Source: Psychrobacter sp. JCM 18902 (lineage in GTDB: Bacteria > Pseudomonadota > Gammaproteobacteria > Pseudomonadales > Moraxellaceae). Taken from it: a stretch of DNA of 64,000 bases. The number at the start of each line of letters is the position of its first letter. Within the stretch, counting starts at the first letter, position 1. Shown in pieces: positions 8,573-18,570 of the stretch. The notes under the pieces were generated by a model that saw only the letters and a list, made by a program, of their open reading frames with translations, did no database searches and had not been told where the DNA came from. The translations under genes and the position numbers were made by a program. Where the stretch lies: assembly GCF_904846615.1 (NCBI RefSeq), contig NZ_CAJHBK010000001.1:1798001-1862000 (forward strand), written 5' to 3'.

Positions 8573-10507
8573 ATGAAAATTATAAAGACTCAAACCAATA
8601 ATCCGGTAGACCACGACACATTTATCCATCAGCCTGATGCCAGTAAAACCCGTGTAGCAAACATACCAGGCAAGCGCTTACCCTTCCCTGATCAAGTTGG
8701 TAATTATCAGCGCAATATTGGGACGCCCACTGACGCTTATCAGGACAGTAAGGTTTATATCGTTGGGGGCGGTATTGCAGGTTTGGCCAGTGCTTATTAC
8801 TGCATCCGAGATGGCAAAGTACCCGCTGAAAATATTACCATTTTAGAGCATCTTGACGTGGCAGGTGGCTCCTTAGATGGTAGCGGCAATCCTGAGACGG
8901 GTTATATGGTGCGCGGCGGTCGTGAAATGGATTTCACTTACGAAAACTTTTGGGATTTATTCCAAGATATCCCCGCTCTTGAAATGCCTGCGCCTTATAG
9001 CACCTTGGATGAGTATCGCATAGCAAATGACACCGATCCCAATTACTCTATTGCACGCCTGATCCATAAGCAAGGTGAGATAAAAGACTTCAGTCAACTG
9101 GGATTGAGTAAAACCAACCAACTCGCTTTAATTCGTCTGCTATTAAAACCCAAGGAAGAGCTAGACGATATCACTATTGAAGAGTATTTTGATGACAGCT
9201 TTTTGAGTAGCAACTTCTGGACGTTTTGGCGAACCATGTTTGCTTTTGAAAACTGGCACAGTTTACTTGAGTTTAAGCTTTATACGCATCGCTTTTTACA
9301 CGCATTGGACGGTCTAAACGACATGTCTGCGCTGGTATTCCCAAGATACAATCAATTTGATAGCTTTGTTATGCCACTACAAAACTATTTAAAAGATAAA
9401 GGTGTGCAGTTTCAGTATGACACGCTCGTTACCGATTTAGACATTGAATTTGAGCATGCTGATAAAGTAACAGGCACCAAAAAGGTCAAAGCCATCATCA
9501 CGGAGAAAGCGAGTGAGCAAACCACCATTCCTATGGGTAGCAATGATTTCGTCATCGTGACGACTGGCTCCATGACCGAAGATACCCGCTATGGTGATGA
9601 TAATACTGCGCCGACGCTAGACTTTACAAAAGACAGCATGGGACAATCGTCTGGTTGGAAAGTATGGAATAATCTGGCTAAGCAATCTGACGTCTTTGGT
9701 CACCCAGAAAAATTTAATCAGCATGTGGATAAATCTGCTTGGATGTCGGCGACGTTGACCTGCCAGCCGTCTGCCTTTATTGATAAGCTCAAAACGCTGT
9801 CTGTCAACGATCCTTATATGGGTAAAACAGTGACCGGTGGCATCATTACGATTACGGATTCAAACTGGCTGATGAGCTTTACTTGTAACCGTCAACCGCA
9901 TTTCCCTGATCAGCCAAAAGACACGCTAGTCGTATGGCTATATGCCTTGTTTATGGATAAAGAAGGCAATTATGTCAAAAAACCCATCCCAGAATGTACC
10001 GGCAAAGAGATCTTGAGCGAACTCTGTCATCACCTTGGCATCCTAGATGATATAGAGAATATCATGGCCAATACCATCGTCAGAACGGCTTATATGCCCT
10101 ACATTACCTCGATGTTTATGCCCCGTGCTAAAGGCGATCGTCCTGAGATAGTACCTAATGGTTGTGTCAATATGGGTCTAGTGGGTCAGTTCGTCGAGAC
10201 ACATAATGATGTGGTATTTACCATGGAGAGCTCTGTTCGTACTGCTCGTGTCGCAGTTTATGAGCTACTAAATGTGCAAAAACAAGTCCCCGATATTAAC
10301 CCATTACAATACGATATCCGTCAATTACTAAAAGCCGCGAATACACTCAATGATGGTAAAGGTTTCATCGGCGAAGGTCTATTAACTAAGCTTCTTAAAG
10401 GTACTTATTACGAGCACATATTGCCAAAAGCCAATCAATCCACCAACGCTAACGACTCAATATTTACTCAGCAATGGGAGGCAATCAAAGGGCTTTGGCA
10501 TAAGTAG
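8573..10507 (+). CDS. ohyA: Oleate hydratase (MCRA family)
   Basis: A 644-residue FAD-dependent oleate hydratase. It adds water to the cis-9 double bond of free oleic acid to give 10-hydroxystearate. The FAD motif [13 protein letters not shown] lies at about 61-73, followed by the family-typical GGSLDGSG and [10 protein letters not shown] segments. Length matches the family. There is no signal peptide; the family is cytosolic or membrane-peripheral. A strong SD (AAGGA) precedes the ATG. In other bacteria the enzyme detoxifies unsaturated fatty acids. The gene stands alone, and a degenerate MITE lies just downstream. Confidence 0.93.
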   Translation: MKIIKTQTNNPVDHDTFIHQPDASKTRVANIPGKRLPFPDQVGNYQRNIGTPTDAYQDSKVYIVGGGIAGLASAYYCIRDGKVPAENITILEHLDVAGGSLDGSGNPETGYMVRGGREMDFTYENFWDLFQDIPALEMPAPYSTLDEYRIANDTDPNYSIARLIHKQGEIKDFSQLGLSKTNQLALIRLLLKPKEELDDITIEEYFDDSFLSSNFWTFWRTMFAFENWHSLLEFKLYTHRFLHALDGLNDMSALVFPRYNQFDSFVMPLQNYLKDKGVQFQYDTLVTDLDIEFEHADKVTGTKKVKAIITEKASEQTTIPMGSNDFVIVTTGSMTEDTRYGDDNTAPTLDFTKDSMGQSSGWKVWNNLAKQSDVFGHPEKFNQHVDKSAWMSATLTCQPSAFIDKLKTLSVNDPYMGKTVTGGIITITDSNWLMSFTCNRQPHFPDQPKDTLVVWLYALFMDKEGNYVKKPIPECTGKEILSELCHHLGILDDIENIMANTIVRTAYMPYITSMFMPRAKGDRPEIVPNGCVNMGLVGQFVETHNDVVFTMESSVRTARVAVYELLNVQKQVPDINPLQYDIRQLLKAANTLNDGKGFIGEGLLTKLLKGTYYEHILPKANQSTNANDSIFTQQWEAIKGLWHK

Positions 10508-10553
10508 GTCTGGCATCAGTAATGTTAGTTTTGATAAAAGCGATAACGCTCTA

Positions 10554-10719
10554 GGGGATGCATTCATTTTAAAAATGCAGATAGAAATGAGATAAATTGC
10601 CGTTAAACAAGGAAAATAGCACCGTTACGAATACTAACAGTGCTATTTGACGATTTTTAACAAAATTTAGCCATTTTTAGCCCATTTAAATGTTCATTGA
10701 TTGAACTAAGGACATGCCC
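10554..10719. mobile_element. MITE family 1, degenerate copy 2
   Basis: A 166-bp relative of the 41-210 element, with diverged ends (GGGGATGCATTCATTTT on the left, AAGGACATGCCC on the right) and conserved internal blocks such as GAGATAAATTGCCGT. TA flanks both ends (10552-10553 and 10720-10721). The right end and its TA supply the TAG stop codon of the reverse-strand LysR gene, so the insertion abuts or trimmed that coding region. Confidence 0.75.
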
Positions 10720-11615
10720 TAGTCAGACTTGGATAACTGCTGTAACTGCTCAATCAGCCAACGGTGTATACCACTGTGACTGGTACGTGGGTGCCATGCT
10801 GCTATCACCTTAAATGTGGGTGGCAGGGCTTCCACTTTAAGCTCTTTAACTCGACTGTTTGGCAATAAACGCGAGGGATAAAATGCGATCATATCGGTTG
10901 TATAAAGGATATCTGGCACCGCAGAAAAGCTAGGAACGGACATAACGATGTTTCGTTTAAGACCTTTTTCTGCAAACCATTGGTCATGAGAACCACGCAA
11001 GTTAGCGCGTGAAGGTGACACCACCAACTGCGAGTGTGCAGCAATTTGCGCCAGTGACAGCGGCTCTGTTGTAAAATTATTATTGCAACCAGTAATGCAG
11101 AAATGTTGTTCTTCAAGCAGCGTCACATAAGCCAAGTTATCAGGGATAAATTCTGGGAAAGTAATCAGCAGATCAAGCTCGCCTGCCGTAATAAGCTGAT
11201 TGACATTGTCTGAGGCAAAATCACGCACGATTAACTTCAAATCAGGCGCGTCGCGGCGCGTTATATGAAACAACTGCGGTAATAATGCCTGCGTCGCATA
11301 GTCGGTCGCGCTAATCGTAAATACGCCTTTATACGTCTGCGGCGAAAACACATCTGGCTCTAACAGTGCTTCTAACTGCTCTAATATGCGACTAATGGGT
11401 TGCTGCATCGATAGCGCTTTGGGGGTTGCCACCATGGTATTGCCTTGACGAATAAACAAACGATCATCAAACAAATCACGCAGCTTACGTAACTGTTCGC
11501 TGATTGCCTGCTGTGTCAGCCCTATTTTGCGCGCGACTTGTGAGAGATTTTTTAAATCAAGCAACGCATGTAGCACTCTAAGCTGCTTGATATCGAGTCG
11601 GTTAATTCCATTCAT
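10719..11615 (-). CDS. LysR-family transcriptional regulator
   Basis: A 298-residue LTTR: winged helix-turn-helix at about 5-65 (LDLKNLSQVARKIGLTQQAI), a linker helix, then an effector-binding domain from about 88. It diverges from the old-yellow-enzyme gene at 11779 across a 163-bp gap, the usual arrangement of an LTTR with its target, so it probably controls that reductase. An ATG four codons upstream (11627) is possible; neither has a clear SD. The final codons abut a MITE that provides the stop codon, so the native C-terminus may have been slightly longer or different. Confidence 0.88.
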   Translation of the reverse strand: MNGINRLDIKQLRVLHALLDLKNLSQVARKIGLTQQAISEQLRKLRDLFDDRLFIRQGNTMVATPKALSMQQPISRILEQLEALLEPDVFSPQTYKGVFTISATDYATQALLPQLFHITRRDAPDLKLIVRDFASDNVNQLITAGELDLLITFPEFIPDNLAYVTLLEEQHFCITGCNNNFTTEPLSLAQIAAHSQLVVSPSRANLRGSHDQWFAEKGLKRNIVMSVPSFSAVPDILYTTDMIAFYPSRLLPNSRVKELKVEALPPTFKVIAAWHPRTSHSGIHRWLIEQLQQLSKSD

Positions 11616-11778
11616 AATATATACCATTTATAATTGTATCTTAAACAACAAAATCCTGTTTCCGATTGTATCCATAAAACTCTATGCTTACCAACCTTAC
11701 TTACGCAGTAATAAAGCATCAAAACAAGCTCAGTGGTTTAAACAATAACCCCGTCCATTTGTTTTAAAAGAGAGTTTT

Positions 11779-12921
11779 ATGGAACCATCTAATATCGATA
11801 CCAGCCCGTTATTTGCATCTGTCACACTTGGACCATATACGTTAAAAAACCGTATTGTCATGCCACCGTTGACACGCTCTCGCAGCACGCAACCGGACAA
11901 TATTCCTAATGAATTAATGGCAAGCTACTATGCCCAGCGCGCCTCTGCAGGTTTTATGGTCACTGAAGGCACGCAAATTGAGCCGAGGGGTCAAGGTTAT
12001 GCGTGGACGCCAGGCATACATTCGCATGCCCAAATCGAAGGCTGGAAAAAGGTCACTCAAGCGGTACACGCAGCAGGTGGTATCATTTTCGCTCAGCTTT
12101 GGCATGTGGGTCGCGTGTCTCATACCAGCTTACAACCACAAGGCGCTCAGCCAATTGCACCATCAGCTATCACTGCTGACAATGTAAAAGTATTTATAGA
12201 AACAGCACCAGGTGCAGGCGCGTTAGCCGATCCTAGTGAGCCACGCGCACTCAGTACTGATGAAGTTAGTGAACTGGTCGCTATGTATGCGGCAGCCGCA
12301 CGCAATGCATTGGAGGCAGGTTTTGATGGCGTCGAGCTGCATTGTGCCAATGGCTATTTGGTGAATCAGTTCATCTCTGAGCATAGCAACACACGTGATG
12401 ATCAATATGGCGGTTCATTGACCAATCGCTTGCGTTTCTTAAAAGAAATCGTGGCTGCCGTTAGTGAAGTGGTTAGTGCTGATCGCTTAGGCGTACGTTT
12501 CGCACCGCTGTTTGCTAGCACAGATGAGACTCGCGTGTATTTAGGGCTAGTGGAATCAGATCCACATCATACGTATATTGAAGCGATTAAAGTACTTGAA
12601 CAAGCGGGTATCGCTTATTTATCTATTGCAGAAGCTGACTGGGACAATGCCCCTGATTTACCAGAGACTTTTTATCAGGCCGTCAGAGCTGAGTTTTCAG
12701 GACGTATTATCTATGCGGGTAAATACACGACGGAAAAATCGGTGCATATGCTAGCTAAAGGTTATGGCGATTTATTTGCTTTTGGGCGTCCTTTTATTGC
12801 TAATCCCGATTTACCTGAGCGCATCGCCAATCATTGGCCACTCAATGAGGCAGAGCCTACCACGATGTATGGTGGCACCGAAATTGGCTATAATGATTAT
12901 CCTTACTATCAAAACTCTTAA
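11779..12921 (+). CDS. Old yellow enzyme family alkene reductase (NemA-like)
   Basis: A 380-residue FMN-dependent NADPH oxidoreductase with a TIM-barrel fold. It reduces activated C=C bonds (enones, maleimides) and often nitro esters. Seen: N-terminal LKNRIVMPPLTRSR (FMN binding), HVGRVSH (109-115), and substrate residues H188 and N191 with catalytic Y193 in ELHCANGYLVNQF, then EHSNTRDDQYGGS. SD AAGAGAG precedes the ATG. The divergent LysR gene is the probable regulator, perhaps responding to electrophiles. A clear terminator follows. The exact substrate is unknown. Confidence 0.9.
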   Translation: MEPSNIDTSPLFASVTLGPYTLKNRIVMPPLTRSRSTQPDNIPNELMASYYAQRASAGFMVTEGTQIEPRGQGYAWTPGIHSHAQIEGWKKVTQAVHAAGGIIFAQLWHVGRVSHTSLQPQGAQPIAPSAITADNVKVFIETAPGAGALADPSEPRALSTDEVSELVAMYAAAARNALEAGFDGVELHCANGYLVNQFISEHSNTRDDQYGGSLTNRLRFLKEIVAAVSEVVSADRLGVRFAPLFASTDETRVYLGLVESDPHHTYIEAIKVLEQAGIAYLSIAEADWDNAPDLPETFYQAVRAEFSGRIIYAGKYTTEKSVHMLAKGYGDLFAFGRPFIANPDLPERIANHWPLNEAEPTTMYGGTEIGYNDYPYYQNS

Positions 12922-12924
12922 TAC

Positions 12925-12953
12925 AATAAGGCCATTCGTGGCCTTATTTTTTT
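12925..12953 (+). terminator. Terminator after the alkene reductase gene
   Basis: Perfect 10-bp stem AATAAGGCCA / TGGCCTTATT with a TTCG tetraloop, then a run of T. It ends the forward gene that stops at 12921. Confidence 0.9.
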
Positions 12954-12999
12954 GCTTATAAATAGGATATTTTTAATAGCAGATTCATATATATAGCCC

Positions 13000-13401
13000 T
13001 TATGATTCATCCGACTGATCAAACAACTTTTCGATAGGCTTGCTGTGTATCTTTGAGCTATTGAACAGCGATTTATTACCAGTATCCGCTTCTGTCCAAA
13101 AATTAATATTAAATTGGGCATCATCACTTAATTCTACGCGGTGCCAATATTGAGGCGGACTGACAGCGAACTGCCCTGCTTTAATAACAATGGTTTTTTC
13201 AGGTTCAGTAGCGGCTTCATCAGCAAAGCCATAAAAGGTTACCGTGCCTTGCATGACACAAATTTGGCCGTATACGCCCTCTGCTGTATTGTGATGAGTC
13301 AACAAGGCTTTTGGGACTTTATCTTTAGTAAAAAAGTGGGTCGAACGCTTTATTTTCCAATGGCTGGGTATGATGGGGTTTGAGGCGACAGTATGACTCA
13401 T
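13000..13401 (-). CDS. DUF1971/TehB-N-like cupin domain protein
   Basis: A 133-residue single-domain protein. The segment PKALLTHHNTAEGVYGQICVMQGTV, then FAVSPPQYWHRVELS, matches the small cupin-like DUF1971 domain also found at the N-terminus of some tellurite-resistance TehB proteins. H residues in THHNT and YWHRVE could bind a metal. The start at 13401 is chosen over the longer frame (13437) because GGAG lies eight bases before it. No TehB methyltransferase is adjacent. Function is unknown; a tellurite or oxyanion link is only by family name. Confidence 0.72.
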   Translation of the reverse strand: MSHTVASNPIIPSHWKIKRSTHFFTKDKVPKALLTHHNTAEGVYGQICVMQGTVTFYGFADEAATEPEKTIVIKAGQFAVSPPQYWHRVELSDDAQFNINFWTEADTGNKSLFNSSKIHSKPIEKLFDQSDES

Positions 13402-13605
13402 GGTAACTCCTTGGCTAATTTGATGGGTGTATCCCAATCCTGTTTATTAACAGCTTACTTGTGAATAAAATTCTATTAATAAACGAGAAAAGCACGCACA
13501 GTAATGGTTCTTATTACTATAGCGCATCATATTTTTAAATGTATTGCTATCCTCATATAATCTTAGTTAACCATCAATATATAGGATATTAAAGCCACTT
13601 TTTAA

Positions 13606-13621
13606 TCCCCATTAAGTAGTA
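13606..13621. promoter_or_regulatory. Putative NarL 7-2-7 site upstream of narK1
   Basis: TCCCCAT-TA-AGTAGTA: two NarL-type heptamers (consensus TACYNMT) in inverted orientation with a 2-bp gap. The right half matches fully on the reverse strand (TACTACT) and the left has one mismatch. It ends 106 bp before the narK1 start. Binding is inferred from pattern and from the narXL genes next door. Confidence 0.55.
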
Positions 13622-13726
13622 TGTGAAATGACATTCATACTGCTTTCGCCTAATGGTTAGCGAGCTTACTTATTGCTACATTAACTCCATCTAAACTATC
13701 CAGTTCGACGGTGGAGAATACTTGTC

Positions 13727-15205
13727 ATGCATGCAAAAGAGCTACTTGAGGTTGAACGCCGTGATATAAGAGCGCTCCACTATACGTGGATTGCTTTTTT
13801 TCTGACCTTTTATGTCTGGTTCAATATGGCGCCACTAGCCACTTCTATGCTAGAGGCCGAAAGCTACTTAACTTCTGAACATATCAAATTATTTCTCATT
13901 GCCAACGTTGCTTTGACCATTCCAGGGCGAGTGGTAGTCGGCATGGCATTGGATCGCTTCGGTCCGCGTCGCGTGTTTTCCATACTGATGGTCGTCATGG
14001 CGATACCGACATGGTTCTTCGCGTTTGGTGATTCCGCGATGCAGCTGTTCGTCGCTCGCCTATTTATGTCTATCGTGGGCGCAGGGTTCGTCGTTGGCAT
14101 TCACATGACTGCCCTTTGGTTTAAGCCAAAAGACATTGGCTTTGCCGAAGGATTTTATGCCGGCTGGGGTAATTTTGGTTCAGCTGCCGCAGCGATTACC
14201 ATTCCCACGGTTGCGCTACAGTTCTTTGGTGGTGATGACGGTTGGCGCTGGGCAATTGCATTATCTGGCTTACTGATGGCCGCTTACGGGGTAGCCTATT
14301 GGTTTTTAATCACCGATGGTCCTACACAAGATACCCATAAAAAAGCACGTAAGGCGGGTGCTTTAGAGGTATCGAGTTGGAGAGATTTATTATTATATTG
14401 CCTATTTATTATTCCTTTATATGGCGTATTGGGTGTATTGGTTTATCGTACCAAAAACATGGGATTCCTGAGCGAAACGGGCGCTTGGGGGTTTTATACT
14501 CTCATCGCTGTGGTGGTTATTTATCAAATTTATAAAGCCATCAGTGTCAATGTACCCATGCTCAAAGCGGGTATCCCTGAGGATGACAAATACCCCTTTA
14601 CCTCTGTTGCCGCCCTAAATGTCACCTACTTTGCTAACTTTGGCGCAGAGCTGGCGGTCGTCTCTATGCTACCGATGTTCTTTGCCGCAACGTGGAAGCT
14701 CGACCCTACCGTCGCAGGCTTAGTCGCATCGACCTTTGCTTTTGTTAACTTATGGGCGCGACCACTTGGCGGCTATATCTCTGACAAGGTCGGCAATCGT
14801 CGCTTGGTGATGTTGGTATACATGTTCGGTATCGGTATCGGTTTTGGATTGATGGGATTGCTGAATGCAGAGTGGCCATTGTTTATCGCGGTCGTCTTTA
14901 CGATTCTATGCTCAGTCTTTGTGCAAGGGGCAGAAGGTGCAACTTTTGGTATTATCCCCTCAATTAAGCGGCGCTTAACGGGTCAAATTTCTGGTATGGC
15001 GGGGGCTTATGGCAACGTGGGCGCTGTGTTCTACCTATTTATATTTACCTTGGTCGAACCAAATCAGTTCTTTTTTATCATTGCGATAGGTGCATTTATC
15101 GCTTGGGTACTTTGTTTCTTCTGGTTGAAAGAGCCTGAAGATGCCTTTGGTGACGAATACAAGATGTCCTCGGTCGATCGTCAAATTGCCGCTGAAGAAG
15201 GCTAA
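13727..15205 (+). CDS. narK1: Nitrate/nitrite transporter, NarK1-like MFS
   Basis: A 492-residue major facilitator with about 12 membrane segments, of the nitrate/nitrite porter family. Gly-rich nitrate-porter motifs are present: YAGWGNFGSAAAAIT (about residue 145) and AGAYGNVGAVFY (about 425), as is the MFS loop DRFGPRR (about 83-89). Order next to narK2 and narGHJI matches Pseudomonas narK1K2GHJI, where the first protein is the type I carrier thought to act as a nitrate/proton symporter. SD GGAG precedes the ATG. A NarL-type site lies upstream and a strong terminator downstream. Confidence 0.9.
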   Translation: MHAKELLEVERRDIRALHYTWIAFFLTFYVWFNMAPLATSMLEAESYLTSEHIKLFLIANVALTIPGRVVVGMALDRFGPRRVFSILMVVMAIPTWFFAFGDSAMQLFVARLFMSIVGAGFVVGIHMTALWFKPKDIGFAEGFYAGWGNFGSAAAAITIPTVALQFFGGDDGWRWAIALSGLLMAAYGVAYWFLITDGPTQDTHKKARKAGALEVSSWRDLLLYCLFIIPLYGVLGVLVYRTKNMGFLSETGAWGFYTLIAVVVIYQIYKAISVNVPMLKAGIPEDDKYPFTSVAALNVTYFANFGAELAVVSMLPMFFAATWKLDPTVAGLVASTFAFVNLWARPLGGYISDKVGNRRLVMLVYMFGIGIGFGLMGLLNAEWPLFIAVVFTILCSVFVQGAEGATFGIIPSIKRRLTGQISGMAGAYGNVGAVFYLFIFTLVEPNQFFFIIAIGAFIAWVLCFFWLKEPEDAFGDEYKMSSVDRQIAAEEG

Positions 15206-15224
15206 TTTGATTACCTTATAAAAT

Positions 15225-15264
15225 AAAAAAGCCACCCAGCATCACTGCTGGGTGGCTTTTTTTT
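15225..15264. terminator. Bidirectional terminator between narK1 and narL
   Basis: Perfect 16-bp stem (AAAAAAGCCACCCAGC and its complement) with a six-base loop and a T tract on the forward side. The A tract at the left makes it work in both directions, serving narK1 and possibly the convergent narL. Confidence 0.92.
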
Positions 15265-15401
15265 GACTGATATAGAGAGCTACCCAGACATGTAATAGGG
15301 GTTATCCAGATGACCCATGATTTTTTATAAAAAGTAGATATTTCAAAAAGTAATATTTTCAAAAAACAACCACTTCGATAAATAACCATTTTTACAAACG
15401 A

Positions 15402-16061
15402 CTACTTTGATAAATGATTCACGGTCCACACCGCCGCCTCTACCCGTGTGCGTAGTCCAGTTTTGTTCAAAATATGCTTAACATGCACTTTTACTGTGGA
15501 TTCTGCGATATCCAGTTTGTTGGCGATCATTTTATTACTTAAGCCTTCAGCAATCATTTGAATCACTTGCAACTCTCTAGTGGTGAGATTGCCAGCGATA
15601 TCTTCAATGCTTGGTGTACGTAATGTTTGCGCCAATATTGAGGCCAAATTGGGACTGATAACCAGCTCACCGCGCAACACTTTTCTAATATCGACGATGA
15701 TTAACTCAGGCTCCATGTCTTTTAGCAAATAACCATCCACCCCTAATTTCAACGCTTCTTGCACGTCTTCTCCGCTGTCAGAAACTGTAAATAGCAAGGT
15801 AGCCACGTCAATATTTCTGGCTTTGATTTCTCTTAAGGTTTCAATACCAGTCAACACTGGCATTTTATGATCTAGAATGACCAGATCGACCGGATTGTTT
15901 GCCAAAAAATCCAACGCTTCTTGTCCGTTATTCGCCTCACCAACGACCGTTACATCACTTTCGAGACTGAGCAGTTCTGCGACACCGCGGCGCAGCATAG
16001 GATGGTCATCGACCAATAGTAGCCGAGCCGGAGAAGCAGACGTATAAACCTTAGTAGTCAT
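15402..16061 (-). CDS. narL: Nitrate/nitrite response regulator NarL
   Basis: A 219-residue NarL/FixJ regulator: REC domain with D64 (VILDHKMP) and a LuxR-type helix-turn-helix (about 152-210; LTTRELQVIQMIAEGLSNK). It receives phosphate from NarX and controls nitrate-respiration promoters. The ATG at 16061 gives the usual length; an upstream ATG (16100) would add a 13-residue hydrophobic extension atypical of the family. It starts 74 bp after narX, same strand, so they form a narX-narL operon. Candidate targets in this window are the 7-2-7 sites at 13606, 20133 and 30123. Confidence 0.9.
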   Translation of the reverse strand: MTTKVYTSASPARLLLVDDHPMLRRGVAELLSLESDVTVVGEANNGQEALDFLANNPVDLVILDHKMPVLTGIETLREIKARNIDVATLLFTVSDSGEDVQEALKLGVDGYLLKDMEPELIIVDIRKVLRGELVISPNLASILAQTLRTPSIEDIAGNLTTRELQVIQMIAEGLSNKMIANKLDIAESTVKVHVKHILNKTGLRTRVEAAVWTVNHLSK

Positions 16062-16135
16062 AAAATACTCACAAATTGAAAAATGGTACAAAAAATACAA
16101 TGCAGTGGTTAAGAGCGTTTACTAAGCCTATTCAC

Positions 16136-18169
16136 TTAGTTTTGCTCAGCCATATAATCCGTAAAGAAACTGGGTACAAACCTGACGATGACACTGGTAC
16201 CTGCGGGTACATTATTAGAGATAATCAAATCACCGCCTAATTTATAGGCACGCTCTTTCATAATCATTAAACCATGATGCTGGGTCTGATTGACAGTCCC
16301 TGATATGCCAACGCCGTCATCATTGACCATCATCGCTACATAATTACTTTCATCATCATAAACCAAATCGATAGTGACGCAGTTAGCATGAGCATGGCGA
16401 CTGATATTCGACAGCGCCTCCCTTATAATTTGAATGAGATGCACTTGTTCGGTTGCCGTTAGATTCAAGGATAGAATTTGATTGTTGACCTTTATGTCAA
16501 ACTGCCCTTTTACAGCAAACTCATCAGCCGCCTCATACAAAGCTTCATCAAAATTGCCGCTATCAATCGTCAAGCGAAAAGTCGTCAATAAGTCTCGCAG
16601 CTCATGATAAGCAGAATTCAGACCCATTTTTATTTGACTGATATGCTGCCCAACCTTGATTTGACTTTGCGCATCAAATACCACCAGCCCACTGTCTTTA
16701 TCAGTAGACAGTTGCAGATGTTTTTCGAGCACGCTGACTTGTATTTTTAGATAAGACAATGACTGTGCTAAAGAGTCATGCAACTCCCTAGCAATGGTCG
16801 AGCGCTCTTCAAGTAGAATAAGCTGATGGTCTTGCTGCCTTTGTCTGCGTAGCGATAAGGCAGTGCTGACGAGATTGGTCAGCACAACGATCAATTCATT
16901 GTTTTTAGCAATCAAATAACTACTATCTACCTCTACTACCTTGATACGTGTTGAATCTTCCTCGCTTTTTTTCTTATCTTCTGCATAAGCTTTATTGGTC
17001 ATTAAGACAGATTTCGGTCTTACCTTTAGCTCACCAAACTCTATATCTTGATGAATAATCGGAAACGTTTTGGTATAAACGTCTTCTTTAATAGAGCAGC
17101 TGTCACAAGTGAGTTTGGTACATAGCTCCTTCATCCTATCATCGTGCAGGGCTATAGAGTTTTTATTGGTTAGAATATTGCTTTGAATACACAGCGTAAA
17201 ATCTAAATATGGGAATATACACCCAAAGCCAGTAATCAATTCATCAAGCCGATGTAAGCTCACAGGACTACTGGTCAATTGCTTTGAGAAATCATAAAAC
17301 AATGATAAGGCTTGGTTGGCTTTTACCAGATGCTGAGTCTTTGTCTGTACCTCACTCTCAAGTGAGCGCTGATACCTCTCAATGGTACTGGCCATACCGT
17401 TAAAAGAATTGCCAAGCGCTTCAAATTCTCTATAACCGCTGATAGACACTCTCGTATCATATTTGCCTTCTTTAAACGCCCGATTGGCTTTAATGAGTTG
17501 TTGAATAGGCGTTAGCACTGAGTTCTGTAATCTCCGTACGCCTATCAGCATGATAATCATGCTCAGTATCAGTGAGAGTATTTGTAGGTTTTGCTGCCAT
17601 GTCTGACGCTGCTCATTTCGATCCTGTAACGCGCCAACAAAACGATTAACATCGTCAATATACTTGGTTGAATCACTATAAAAACCTTGCTTGTCTTGTG
17701 CCAACAATGCTGGTTTTAAATCACGAAACCATTGTGATTTTATCTGGCTCCATTGATCACTGATGACCTTATCTCTGTTGGCACTGGTCAGTTGATACGC
17801 TTGTAATTTGTTGAGACGACTCTCCATGTCTTCAACCAGTATGTCTATTTTTTCAGACTCACTTTTATTGGAGAAATCCAGTCTGTCTTGCTTTTCTACC
17901 TGCGGCGTATTGTCACTAGCTAAGCCATCTTGTTTGATATTTAGGCTTGAGCTAAAGGGATGGTTATCCGCAAAGTCAGTCGCGAGCTGAAAGCTAATGC
18001 GATACGTTGCCATGCGTATCGAGCCTGCGGTATTAATCGCCTCAGCATCAGACTTTGCTACCCAAGCGAGCGCACCACTGCCTATTGCTGACATCAAAAA
18101 CAAAGTAGCAATGATCGTAATAGCAATCCAAGTATGAAGGAACAAAGACTGCCGTCGTAGATTAGACAT
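16136..18169 (-). CDS. narX: Nitrate/nitrite sensor histidine kinase NarX
   Basis: A 677-residue membrane kinase. An N-terminal membrane helix is followed by a P-box (AGSIRMATYRI) that binds nitrate or nitrite in the periplasmic four-helix domain, then a second helix, HAMP, a central module with a Cys cluster (CTKLTCDSC), a HisKA_3 dimerisation domain (TIARELHDSLAQS) and an HATPase domain (NDDGVGIS). The periplasmic loop has a polar insertion (SSLNIKQDGL...). The start at 18169 follows GGGAG at good spacing; starts at 18187 or 18205 are possible. It heads the narXL operon, divergent from narK2. Confidence 0.9.
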   Translation of the reverse strand: MSNLRRQSLFLHTWIAITIIATLFLMSAIGSGALAWVAKSDAEAINTAGSIRMATYRISFQLATDFADNHPFSSSLNIKQDGLASDNTPQVEKQDRLDFSNKSESEKIDILVEDMESRLNKLQAYQLTSANRDKVISDQWSQIKSQWFRDLKPALLAQDKQGFYSDSTKYIDDVNRFVGALQDRNEQRQTWQQNLQILSLILSMIIMLIGVRRLQNSVLTPIQQLIKANRAFKEGKYDTRVSISGYREFEALGNSFNGMASTIERYQRSLESEVQTKTQHLVKANQALSLFYDFSKQLTSSPVSLHRLDELITGFGCIFPYLDFTLCIQSNILTNKNSIALHDDRMKELCTKLTCDSCSIKEDVYTKTFPIIHQDIEFGELKVRPKSVLMTNKAYAEDKKKSEEDSTRIKVVEVDSSYLIAKNNELIVVLTNLVSTALSLRRQRQQDHQLILLEERSTIARELHDSLAQSLSYLKIQVSVLEKHLQLSTDKDSGLVVFDAQSQIKVGQHISQIKMGLNSAYHELRDLLTTFRLTIDSGNFDEALYEAADEFAVKGQFDIKVNNQILSLNLTATEQVHLIQIIREALSNISRHAHANCVTIDLVYDDESNYVAMMVNDDGVGISGTVNQTQHHGLMIMKERAYKLGGDLIISNNVPAGTSVIVRFVPSFFTDYMAEQN

Positions 18170-18326
18170 GATTAATAGCGCTCCCATCAAACACTTTCTG
18201 CACAAAAGATTTGATATCTTAAAATTGAACGTCGCAAAGGCAAAAAATACACAGCATAAAAAATACTACAGCATACTTATCCGTCCATCGACAAGCAAAA
18301 CCTTAGTGATAAACCTGCCCGTAATA

Positions 18327-18370
18327 TACCCCTTTTAGTCATCAGTATACCACTATGTATGAATACTCTT
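18327..18370 (+). promoter_or_regulatory. Cluster of NarL-type heptamers between narX and narK2
   Basis: Three forward heptamers: TACCCCT (18327-18333, full match), TACCACT (18348-18354, full match) and TACTCTT (18364-18370, one mismatch). They lie in the 400-bp divergent region between narX and narK2, far enough from both starts to serve either promoter. Pattern evidence only; heptamers this short occur by chance. Confidence 0.4.
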
Positions 18371-18570
18371 CATCGGGATAACACAGTACCGTGAGTTATC
18401 ATTTTTTGAAAGAGCAAGTAATTCATAGCGCTCATAAGCCAATACGGCGGCTCTTTGTTATCAACATTAACAAGAGTAAGCGCTACGGTTTATTGTAAGT
18501 TTAGACAGCCATTTGATGATAAAAAATACTGAATATAACTAGGCATAGCTGATACTAAGTGAGGAATAAC

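Noticed and set aside
10719-12921. Mobile or foreign island from oleate hydratase to alkene reductase
   Set aside because: No transposase, integrase or tRNA boundary, and composition looks like the surroundings by eye; only a small MITE is present.
13000-13401. Tellurite resistance gene tehB
   Set aside because: Only the small cupin-like domain is present; there is no methyltransferase domain.
18490-18570. FNR box before narK2 (TTGATGATAAAAAA)
   Set aside because: Only the left half (TTGAT) matches; the right half lacks ATCAA. No good TTGAT-N4-ATCAA site was found before narK1 or narG either.
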